From: a virus
Reading direction: 5' to 3' (one strand)
DNA: 26,663 nt
IMG/VR virus record: IMGVR_UViG_3300028045_000081
Span: 1 to 26,663 of that record
The notes beneath the pieces were generated by a model. That model did no database searches and was not told the DNA's origin. It worked only from the letters and a program-made list of their open reading frames with translations. This document shows positions 21,830 to 26,663 of the stretch, one piece after another. The position numbers were made by a program, and so were the translations under genes. Position 1 is the first letter of the stretch; the number at the start of each line of letters is the position of its first letter.

Positions 21830-22290
21830 TGTCACAAAATTTAGTGAAAAATAAGTATCAGATGGTTTTCGACGATAGTCTATATAATCTATCACAAGAA
21901 ATCATATCTGTAACACTACCATCAATTTCTTTATCTACAGAAGAGAAAAGAACTCCTCTTGGTGGAAAGTTTTTTGAGTCTGGCGAGAATATCGATTATA
22001 GTCCTCTATCAATTCAATTCGTTGTTGGATCTGATATGAGTAACTATATTAATCTAATTGATTGGGTATACGAGCTATACAATCCAATGGAACTGACTAT
22101 ATCCGATAAAGAAATACAAGGATCTCTATTAGTATATGATGTGAGCGGTAATCTAAGAAGAACATTTGATTTTCAAAATCTAAGACCTACTGATATATCC
22201 GAGATAGAATTCGCATCAAATGACACTGATAACAATTACGAAGTATGCACAGTATCATTTGTTTTTGATCATATGAGAGTTTATAAATAA
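21829..22290 (+). CDS. Tail-tube-fold protein, probably tail/baseplate tube component
   Basis: 153 residues. NKYQMVFDDSLYNLSQEIIS leads to VTLPSISLSTE, LSIQFVVGSDMSNYINLIDW, LLVYDVSGNLRRTFDFQNLR, PTDISEIEFASND and a final CTVSFVFDHMRVYK strand. The order of strands plus the 'f.nl.PTdiseieF' segment is like gp19/gp54-type tube proteins, so this is the third such protein in the window. It could be a tube initiator (gp48/gp54 counterpart) or a tail completion protein. The ATG overlaps the stop of the gp16-like gene (TAATG), so both are expressed together. Followed by the UUCG terminator. Confidence 0.62.
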   Translation: MSQNLVKNKYQMVFDDSLYNLSQEIISVTLPSISLSTEEKRTPLGGKFFESGENIDYSPLSIQFVVGSDMSNYINLIDWVYELYNPMELTISDKEIQGSLLVYDVSGNLRRTFDFQNLRPTDISEIEFASNDTDNNYEVCTVSFVFDHMRVYK

Positions 22291-22294
22291 TATT

Positions 22295-22322
22295 ATAACA
22301 TGTTCCTCCTCCTGCATGTTAT
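22295..22322 (+). other. Hairpin with CCTCCTCC loop before terminator
   Basis: ATAACATG (22295-22302) pairs perfectly with CATGTTAT (22315-22322); the loop TTCCTCCTCCTG is anti-Shine-Dalgarno-like. On the other strand it reads as a very strong ribosome-binding site followed by ATG TTA TAA, a two-codon frame. Role unknown. Confidence 0.45.
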
Positions 22323-22326
22323 GATT

Positions 22327-22348
22327 GGGACTCTTCGGAGTCCCTTTT
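22327..22348 (+). terminator. Rho-independent terminator (UUCG loop), convergent
   Basis: GGGACTC-TTCG-GAGTCCC is a perfect 7-bp stem with a cUUCGg tetraloop, followed by TTTT. It closes the gp16/tube-fold unit and lies between it and the convergent small-gene operon ending at 22356, just as the 10656 hairpin lies between convergent units. Confidence 0.85.
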
Positions 22349-22355
22349 CCTTTAT

Positions 22356-22487
22356 TCATCTGTTATACTTTTCCCTAAATACTTCCATCATCTCTTCATA
22401 GCAAGTCATGCAAAGTGCTCTACCATATTTGTCGATAGAAATACCATCTTCCTCGCCACAGCTTTTACAATGATCACAAACTAACAT
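22356..22487 (-). CDS. 43-residue zinc-ribbon-like microprotein
   Basis: MLVCDHCKSCGEED starts a 43-residue protein with C4, C7, C10, then ALCMTC giving C26 and C29, followed by a charged C-terminal helix. Two C-x2-C pairs suggest one zinc-ribbon or treble-clef site. AAGGAGA lies upstream at normal distance. It overlaps the end of the preceding gene (22474) by 14 nt and is the last gene of the leftward operon, ending just before the UUCG hairpin. Zinc microproteins of this kind in phages often bind host enzymes; the partner is unknown. Confidence 0.65.
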   Translation of the reverse strand: MLVCDHCKSCGEEDGISIDKYGRALCMTCYEEMMEVFREKYNR

Positions 22488-22665
22488 TATAAATCTTCTC
22501 CTTCTTTAACCATTCAAGCATGCTGATATTTAGTTCTTTTAGAAGCTCTTGCGTTTCTTCTGTAATTATTTTCTTCATTTCTTCGACGGAATCAATACTT
22601 TGGTATTGCTTGTATTGCTCCAAATCTTCTTTTGTAAAAAAGTTTTTTAATCTATCATCAGACAT
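22474..22665 (-). CDS. Small acidic helical hypothetical protein
   Basis: 63 residues, rich in Glu and Lys, predicted almost all helix (EDLEQYKQYQ, EEMKKIITEETQELLKELNI). Strong AAAGGAGGG lies before the ATG. The start overlaps the end of MORN gene I by 8 nt and its end overlaps the zinc microprotein gene, so it is translationally coupled in the operon. No family recognised. Confidence 0.62.
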   Translation of the reverse strand: MSDDRLKNFFTKEDLEQYKQYQSIDSVEEMKKIITEETQELLKELNISMLEWLKKEKIYNVSL

Positions 22666-22915
22666 TTTTTCCCTCCTTTAGTATCTTATACTCTTCTTCG
22701 GTTATCTTCTTTCCATCTTTCCAATAATATTTGTCCACAAGCTTACCATCATAATAGTATCTTGTACACTTCCCAACTCTCTCACCATCTTTCCAGTAAG
22801 ACTTTTCGCATAATTGTTTGTTAGGATAATAATCTAAATAAAGACTAATGGAATTAAATAAAGGTATAGAAAATATTTTACCTACAGTCTTATCTAGCAG
22901 ATTTAAACAATTCAT
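22658..22915 (-). CDS. MNCF/MORN-repeat family protein I
   Basis: 85 residues. The head is MNCLNLLDKTVG (Leu for Phe at position 4), then IFSIPLFNSISLYLDYY. Two repeats follow (YYPNKQLCEKSYWKDGERV and YYYDGKLVDKYYWKDGKK) and the tail KITEEEYKILKEG. The start lies inside the 3' end of gene J: J ends ITEEEYNELFKSAR and the same DNA read in another frame gives GAGGAA...ATGAATTG for I. The overlap is 26 nt. This is the same junction as E/F. Confidence 0.84.
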   Translation of the reverse strand: MNCLNLLDKTVGKIFSIPLFNSISLYLDYYPNKQLCEKSYWKDGERVGKCTRYYYDGKLVDKYYWKDGKKITEEEYKILKEGKNV

Positions 22916-23348
22916 TATATTCTTCCTCAGTGATTTCTAATCCATCATTGAAAAACGATACACATAATGATCCATCGTAATTCCGCCATATACATTTTCC
23001 ATGATTCTGACCATCTTTCCAATAAGATTTTTCCTTTAACTGACCATCAGAATTATATATTATACGATCTCCATGTTTCTTTCCATTCTTCCAATAAGAT
23101 TTTTCCCATAGTTGACCATTATAATAATATTCTAAATATTCTCCGTGTCTTTTGCCGTTCTTCCAATAAGATTTTTCCTTTAACTGACCATTATCATAAT
23201 ACCACAAACGTTCACCATGATTCTGACCATCTTTCCGATAAGATTTTTCCCATAGTTGACCGTTATCACAGTACCGGTGTATGATAATAGATCTACCGTC
23301 TGATAACGGTATGCAAAGAGATTTTACTAATACATCAAAACAGTTCAT
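22890..23348 (-). CDS. MNCF/MORN-repeat family protein J (multi-repeat)
   Basis: 152 residues: head MNCFDVLVKSLCIPLSDGRS, then five repeats including YYDNGQLKEKSYWKNGKRHG, YYNGQLWEKSYWKNGKKH and YNSDGQLKEKSYWKDGQNHG, then a degenerate unit (GSLCVSFFNDGLE) and tail ITEEEYNELFKSAR. The start overlaps the stop of the preceding gene (TAATG). The 72-bp unit period is the same as in gene H, and J and H share long near-identical DNA stretches. Likely a partner of I by duplication. Confidence 0.86.
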   Translation of the reverse strand: MNCFDVLVKSLCIPLSDGRSIIIHRYCDNGQLWEKSYRKDGQNHGERLWYYDNGQLKEKSYWKNGKRHGEYLEYYYNGQLWEKSYWKNGKKHGDRIIYNSDGQLKEKSYWKDGQNHGKCIWRNYDGSLCVSFFNDGLEITEEEYNELFKSAR

Positions 23349-23593
23349 TACGCTTCAGCCTCTTCCATGAAATTTTTGTATAGATAATCTAAATCAAAAT
23401 ATGTATCTATGATAAACTGTAATCCAAAGTGGGAAAGTTCATTTGGTCTACCCATTTCACTTATAACTCGTGACATTGTATATCCTTCATCATTCAATTC
23501 CATTATAACACAGTCACCATCTCGTTCCATAACTGTATAGAAATGATTGATTATAGCATTCTTCATAACGATTAATTCTCTAGTTATTTTCAT
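23348..23593 (-). CDS. Hypothetical protein
   Basis: 81 residues from the ATG at 23593, which has AAAGGAG upstream; the longer frame from 23611 would start upstream of that site. Predicted alpha/beta, acidic at the C-terminus (YKNFMEEAEA), with the conserved-looking core DCVIMELNDEGYTMSRVISE. No metal site or membrane segment. Its start overlaps the end of the preceding operon gene and its stop overlaps MORN gene J. No family recognised. Confidence 0.6.
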   Translation of the reverse strand: MKITRELIVMKNAIINHFYTVMERDGDCVIMELNDEGYTMSRVISEMGRPNELSHFGLQFIIDTYFDLDYLYKNFMEEAEA

Positions 23594-23945
23594 TATTAAT
23601 CTCCTTTGCATCTATTGCTAAACCTGCATCAATCCAGTTTCGTTGATCTACACCAATTTCATCAAGATAATCGACTGATTCTATTGATGTGATAGTATTT
23701 ATCATCGTTAGCATAAAGTATTTCTCTGTCTCTCTTTGTGTCATATCCTCAAGGCGGCGGAGGATGGGTTTACAAGTTTCTGGCTGTCCATTGTATAAAA
23801 AACACGTTTCACACTCGATCAGCAAGCTAAAGCCTTTCTTGTTCTCCCAAACCTTTACACCAGTAAGCCTATGGATTTCATCATCACACATAATATTTTT
23901 CCCTATCAACCTTCCCCAATCCTGCGGCGTTAATTTATCTTTCAC
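23580..23945 (-). CDS. Hypothetical protein with Cys motif
   Basis: 121 residues, GTG start with AGGAGAT upstream. It contains three cysteines close together (ECETCFLYNGQPETCKP), following a VKVWENKKGFSLLIE beta segment, then a helical region (TQRETEKYFMLTMINTITS) and an acidic end. The C-x2-C...C arrangement may bind a metal but lacks an obvious fourth ligand. It lies in the early-type operon. No family recognised. Confidence 0.6.
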   Translation of the reverse strand: MKDKLTPQDWGRLIGKNIMCDDEIHRLTGVKVWENKKGFSLLIECETCFLYNGQPETCKPILRRLEDMTQRETEKYFMLTMINTITSIESVDYLDEIGVDQRNWIDAGLAIDAKEINNENN

Positions 23946-23948
23946 TAT

Positions 23949-24125
23949 CTATCTCCTAAACAATCTCATTAAATTATCCATTATACTTCTCTTACCATTC
24001 AAGTGTATTTCTAGATCTTTTTCACATACTTTCGAACACACCCCATACGTTAAATTAGTTGACTCTGATACAACTTTGAATTTCTTTTCTTTGAAATAAT
24101 CTCCACAAGATGCACATCTACACAT
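23949..24125 (-). CDS. Small zinc-finger-like protein
   Basis: 58 residues from the ATG at 24125, because AGGAG lies between this ATG and the alternative start at 24143. MCRCASCGDYFKEKKF gives Cys 2, 4 and 7, and YGVCSKVCEKDLE gives two more, consistent with a treble-clef or FCS/MYM-type zinc site (second pair C-x3-C, as in FCSKKC of the nuclease at 6899). The C-terminus is basic and helical (MDNLMRLFRR). Likely an adaptor or host-interaction protein; unproven. Confidence 0.6.
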   Translation of the reverse strand: MCRCASCGDYFKEKKFKVVSESTNLTYGVCSKVCEKDLEIHLNGKRSIMDNLMRLFRR

Positions 24126-24135
24126 ATTAAATCTC

Positions 24136-24387
24136 CTAGTCATATTTTACTAATTGTTTATACTCTTCCAATGTTACGAATATTCCCTCATTCCAATACG
24201 ATACGCCGATGAAAGATCCTTTTCTTGTCCACATTAAACATCTTCCATGAGCCTTTCCATTAAATCGTTCCACTATATCCTCTATCTGGCCATTGCTATG
24301 CCAGTGATAAAGAATATCACTATTTTCTGACTTAGGAATAACCAATCCATCTCCTTTAGTCTTATCTAATAGATTAAAACAATTCAT
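24136..24387 (-). CDS. MNCF/MORN-repeat family protein K
   Basis: 83 residues: MNCFNLLDKTKGDGLVIPK head, then two diverged repeats (YHWHSNGQIEDIVERFNGKA and LMWTRKGSFIGVSYWNEGI) and the tail VTLEEYKQLVKYD, which keeps the (E)EEY position. It lacks EKSYW in its first repeat, making it with D the most drifted copy. It is the third gene of the leftward operon, with its ATG overlapping the stop of the gene before it. Confidence 0.78.
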   Translation of the reverse strand: MNCFNLLDKTKGDGLVIPKSENSDILYHWHSNGQIEDIVERFNGKAHGRCLMWTRKGSFIGVSYWNEGIFVTLEEYKQLVKYD

Positions 24388-24572
24388 TATACTATCTTAA
24401 TATATTTTTCAAATTTAATCTCTTCTAATTCAATGAACTCTCTAAAATCTTTTCTATTCATTGTCAATTCATTTTCATTAATTCTAATAAGACACTCAAT
24501 AGCATTAATAATAGCTTTCATTCCTTTGCTCTTCTTCTTTAGTGTATTTCTTAACTTATTAAAATCTTTCAT
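24387..24572 (-). CDS. Small basic helical hypothetical protein
   Basis: 61 residues, strongly Lys/Glu-rich and predicted helical (KLRNTLKKKSKGMKAIINAI, then a second helix with FREFIELEEIKFEKY). GTGGAGG lies before the ATG. The stop overlaps the start of MORN gene K. No recognised domain; it may be a small DNA- or RNA-binding or adaptor protein. Confidence 0.55.
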   Translation of the reverse strand: MKDFNKLRNTLKKKSKGMKAIINAIECLIRINENELTMNRKDFREFIELEEIKFEKYIKIV

Positions 24573-24584
24573 GTTGAACCTCCA

Positions 24585-24809
24585 CTAACTCAGGATACTA
24601 AACTGACTCTTGGGTGAATGAATCCTAATAGTACAAAAATCAATTCTAGTAACTTTATATTGTTTTCTTAGATGTGATATAATAGTCTCCGCTTTAACTT
24701 CTGATATACTAGATAAATCAAATGTGATACTATTATCATATGTTCCATTGTTTATTGCGTCCCACTTTGAATCTATCATTGTATCTGTTAAATATTCTTT
24801 CCAACACAT
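24585..24809 (-). CDS. Small hypothetical protein, first gene of leftward operon
   Basis: 74 residues from the ATG at 24809, where GGAGG lies 5 nt upstream; the frame from 24833 is longer but has no comparable site. Predicted alpha/beta with NSITFDLSSISEVKAETIIS then HLRKQYKVTRIDFCTIRI, a beta-alpha-beta order. No known family recognised. It leads a ten-gene operon behind the TTGACT/TATAAT promoter. Confidence 0.55.
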   Translation of the reverse strand: MCWKEYLTDTMIDSKWDAINNGTYDNSITFDLSSISEVKAETIISHLRKQYKVTRIDFCTIRIHSPKSQFSILS

Positions 24810-24842
24810 ATCAACCTCCAAATAAACATTCAATCTAATACT

Positions 24843-24870
24843 ATTATACAGTATCTATTTCATAAGTCAA
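24843..24870 (-). promoter_or_regulatory. Sigma70-type promoter, TTGACT-16-TATAAT
   Basis: Leftward TTGACT (24865-24870), 16-bp spacer, TATAAT (24843-24848), reading into the operon 24809 to 22356; back to back with the late motif at 24878. Confidence 0.75.
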
Positions 24871-24877
24871 TAGATTT

Positions 24878-24886
24878 TATAAATAA
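24878..24886 (+). promoter_or_regulatory. T4-type late promoter (TATAAATAA)
   Basis: Exact TATAAATAA 31 nt before the holin-like ATG, 7 bp from the divergent -35 box. Confidence 0.6.
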
Positions 24887-24917
24887 TCTTGTAAATAAAT
24901 TTAAATCGGAGGAGATA

Positions 24918-25181
24918 ATGAAATTTTTACAGCCTTTTAAAGGAATTCTATTCGAGAAGAATTCAAAGTATATATCAATAGGAAGATTTTTTCTTCTAAT
25001 CACTTTTTCACTGTGCTGTTTTTTGTGGATCAGGAATGCTATTGAATGTAGTGCTCAAGACATACCAAAAAGCCTTGAAAATATCATCATGTTTCTTTTG
25101 ATTTATAACTTCGGTAAGAAAGTTTCTGTATTAAGAAAGAAAGACGAACCCAAAAATGAACAGGAGATACTTCATGGATAG
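24918..25181 (+). CDS. Holin-like small membrane protein
   Basis: 87 residues, CGGAGGAG before the ATG. Two hydrophobic segments: about 22-41 (IGRFFLLITFSLCCFLWIRN) and about 53-66 (LENIIMFLLIYNFGK), joined by a short acidic loop with a DIPKSL turn, and a charged C-terminal tail (RKKDEPKNEQEI). Two membrane segments, a charged tail and position immediately before a peptidoglycan-type peptidase fit a holin. It could equally be another small membrane protein. Its stop overlaps the start of the peptidase gene by 8 nt, so they are coupled. Confidence 0.5.
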   Translation: MKFLQPFKGILFEKNSKYISIGRFFLLITFSLCCFLWIRNAIECSAQDIPKSLENIIMFLLIYNFGKKVSVLRKKDEPKNEQEILHG

Positions 25182-25647
25182 AATACAATATCCTAATATA
25201 GATTTAAATCTGAAACCAAAACATACAAATGTATATGTGCCTAGACACTTCTCTATAAAAGAGTTTGTACATCCAGATATATATTCTTATTTTGGTGAGA
25301 AGTCGATTCAGTTTATGGACACAAGGATACTATACACGGCAGATCAGCTAAGAGATCTATTCGGTCCTATAACTTGTAATAGTTGGTCATGGGGGGAGAA
25401 TAGAAAGTTTTCCGGTCTTAGACCATTTGATTCTAAAATCGGTGCAAAGTATTCGGCGCATAAGTATGGAAAAGCTCTTGATTTGATATTCAGAAATAAT
25501 ACAGCTGAGGAAGTTAGACAATATATTAAAAAATATCCTAGATTAGAAAGTTTTAAATATATCACAAGGATCGAATCAAAAGTTTCATGGCTCCATATAG
25601 ATACTTTTACAACTAATAAAGAAGGTATTTTATTCTTTAATCCCTGA
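25174..25647 (+). CDS. M15-family peptidase, probable cell-wall endopeptidase
   Basis: 157 residues from the ATG at 25174, which has AGGAG 7 nt upstream; the earlier ATG at 25156 has none. The M15 zinc motif is present: SAHKYGKALD (H96 and D103) and SWLHID (H141), giving the usual His/Asp/His ligands. An N-terminal VPRHFSIKEFVHPDIY segment and a NSWSWGENRKFSGLRP loop also match phage M15A-type proteins. Such enzymes cut peptide cross-links or D-Ala bonds of peptidoglycan; as no signal peptide is visible, release probably needs a holin. The neighbouring membrane protein suits this. Alternatively it is a virion-associated wall enzyme. Confidence 0.75.
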   Translation: MDRIQYPNIDLNLKPKHTNVYVPRHFSIKEFVHPDIYSYFGEKSIQFMDTRILYTADQLRDLFGPITCNSWSWGENRKFSGLRPFDSKIGAKYSAHKYGKALDLIFRNNTAEEVRQYIKKYPRLESFKYITRIESKVSWLHIDTFTTNKEGILFFNP

Positions 25648-25983
25648 TTATCTATAGCTTCCTTTCAATTCATCCATATACTCGTTAAAAACTCTCAATA
25701 AAATAACCTCGTTTACATTCTCATAGTGCAGACTTATTTTGATATCGCCATACAAAAGTTCCTTGGTAACATAGAGATTATCTTTTATAATTGCTTTAGT
25801 GGTTTTAGTTAACTCATCAGAGCAATTCATTTCATAACAATCCGGATTATTTTTCATATCAATGGTAATCAATTCATTAATACTTTCCTCTAATCTTCTT
25901 ATTTCTTCAAACTTCTCAATCACTTCTAACATAGACTTCAAAAGTTTAACTTGATCTTTTTTTGCTAACTTAGTTTTTTTCAC
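25648..25983 (-). CDS. Hypothetical helical protein
   Basis: 111 residues, GTG start with GGAG upstream. The first 60 residues are a charged coiled-coil-like helix (LLKSMLEVIEKFEEIRRLEE), followed by a short segment with two cysteines (NPDCYEMNCSDELTK) and a C-terminal alpha/beta part. It is tail to tail with the M15 gene, with its stop directly adjacent to that gene's stop. No family recognised and no good promoter was found directly upstream. Confidence 0.6.
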   Translation of the reverse strand: MKKTKLAKKDQVKLLKSMLEVIEKFEEIRRLEESINELITIDMKNNPDCYEMNCSDELTKTTKAIIKDNLYVTKELLYGDIKISLHYENVNEVILLRVFNEYMDELKGSYR

Positions 25984-26055
25984 TTATTTCTCCATATATT
26001 CAACACACTATTATAAAAAATATGGTCGATAAAACTTTATTCGTAATATCTCCTT

Positions 26056-26358
26056 TTATTTTCTAATTAATGAAAACATATCACTAGCTGTAATATCCCG
26101 GCATAGATCCGAATTCGTTTGAACATACAATCTATTTCCATTCTCATCTGTGAAAACATACTGGTAATATTCTCCTTTCACATCTAAAATTCTTATAAAA
26201 ATAAATTCAGATTTAAATGGATCCGAATTATTCATTCTATACACTTGTCCAATTTCAATTCCCTTACATGTATCAGTTTTGCTTGTACTATTAAGTACAC
26301 TACATCCCAATAAGCACATTAATAATAAAAAAACTAAAAAAACTAAAAAAATTCTCAT
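26056..26358 (-). CDS. Predicted phage lipoprotein
   Basis: 100 residues, AGGAG upstream. The N-terminus is a classic lipoprotein signal: MR, a hydrophobic run (IFLVFLVFLLLMCL) and the lipobox LLGC, so C19 would be lipidated. The mature part has a small beta-rich domain (GIEIGQVYRMNN, FIFIRILDVKGEYYQYVF, NGNRLYVQ). T5-type phage lipoproteins block the receptor against superinfection; a similar role is possible but unproven. Alternative: a lysis accessory lipoprotein. Confidence 0.68.
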   Translation of the reverse strand: MRIFLVFLVFLLLMCLLGCSVLNSTSKTDTCKGIEIGQVYRMNNSDPFKSEFIFIRILDVKGEYYQYVFTDENGNRLYVQTNSDLCRDITASDMFSLIRK

Positions 26359-26389
26359 TGTACTCTCCTTTTATTCATTTACAATTAAT

Positions 26390-26434
26390 CTATGAATCTC
26401 TCTTCAGTTCTTTCAAAATAAACTCTTTATTCAT
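26390..26434 (-). CDS. Possible 14-codon ORF or gene remnant
   Basis: MNKEFILKELKRDS follows a strong AGGAGG that lies 6-7 nt before its ATG and just overlaps the end of the preceding gene. It may be a real microprotein or the start of a decayed gene; too short to judge. Confidence 0.25.
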   Translation of the reverse strand: MNKEFILKELKRDS

Positions 26435-26435
26435 T

Positions 26436-26663
26436 TTAATCCTCCTGTTCAATACTATTTAAAATATTAATCAAGTCGCTCTCCGATACAAATACAAAAT
26501 CATAACTCAATGAGTCGATTTCATGTATTGTATATTCTCTTTCTACTATTTTATTTTTGTTTTTAAACGAACAAACAACGCCATTATGCTTTCTATTTAA
26601 TTTTAAAGTTATCTCAGTGTCGCCTATATTGTCGCTTAATGTACACAAACTGAGATACCAGTG
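26436..26663 (-). CDS. Hypothetical protein, 5' end beyond window
   Basis: The frame is open from the window edge through the TTG at 26648, with no ribosome-binding site seen there, so the true start is probably outside. At least 75 codons: predicted beta-rich first half (DTEITLKLNRKHNGVVCSFK) and helical end (SESDLINILNSIEQED). No recognised family. It leads the leftward run 26663-25648 as far as can be seen. Confidence 0.5.
   Translation of the reverse strand, partial: HWYLSLCTLSDNIGDTEITLKLNRKHNGVVCSFKNKNKIVEREYTIHEIDSLSYDFVFVSESDLINILNSIEQED

Noticed and set aside
22282-22290. TATAAATAA at the end of the 21829 gene as a late promoter
   Set aside because: It encodes the C-terminal Tyr-Lys-stop and is followed within 40 nt by a strong terminator and convergent genes; no rightward gene for it to serve is seen.
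22967-23284. Plus-strand open frame across MORN gene J
   Set aside because: Antisense shadow of the repeat coding in J, with the same reasoning as for H.
25990-26040. TATAAT-like box upstream of the gene at 25648
   Set aside because: TATAAT is present on the minus strand near 26010 but no acceptable -35 box lies 16-18 bp away.

Overview
This AT-rich window looks like the virion-morphogenesis region of a T4-like contractile-tailed phage (myovirus). I recognise a tail sheath (8149-10035), tail tube (10107-10628), a gp26-like baseplate/chaperone protein (14852-15637), a tape measure (16746-18917), a gp15-like sheath terminator (19311-20834), a gp16-like small terminase (21410-21829) and two more tube-fold proteins. 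The promoter TATAAATAA, which matches the T4 late promoter, precedes most virion genes. The host cannot be told from this sequence. No tRNA, rRNA, CRISPR array or insertion sequence was seen.

Layout: 1-5321 holds the 3' end of a tail-fibre gene and three tandem paralogues, each with seven blade-like repeats. 5374-6899 holds three unrecognised genes. 6899-8122 is a repeat-rich, homing-endonuclease-like nuclease gene. Then come sheath and tube and a UUCG-loop terminator. 10682-14816 is an accessory zone (RuvC-like resolvase, small HTH protein, membrane protein, six MORN-like genes) around one tube-fold baseplate gene. 14852-18917 is the tail-length module. 19311-22290 is terminator protein, small terminase and a tube-fold protein. 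22356-24870 is a leftward operon of ten small genes, three of them MORN-like. 24918-25647 is a holin-like plus M15 peptidase cassette. 25648-26663 is a leftward run including a lipoprotein.

Two features stand out. First, eleven genes encode one paralogous family: an N-terminal MNCF motif followed by MORN_2/YwqK-like repeats of 24 residues. They sit between late genes in both orientations, and most stand behind consensus sigma70-type promoters (TTGAC(A/T), 16-17 bp, TATA(C/A)T) rather than the late motif. They look like early-expressed cargo inserted among late genes. At two tandem junctions the C-terminal codons of one copy contain the ribosome-binding site and start of the next. Second, the gp26-like gene ends in the slippery heptamer T TTT TTC, followed 5 nt later by a perfect 6-bp stem-loop, with a 57-codon ORF exactly in the -1 frame. 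This is a strong candidate programmed frameshift of the tail-assembly-chaperone type.

Starts were moved from the longest ORF where a ribosome-binding site clearly supports an internal start. Function calls rest on remembered family features and reading by eye; no database search or structure prediction was run.
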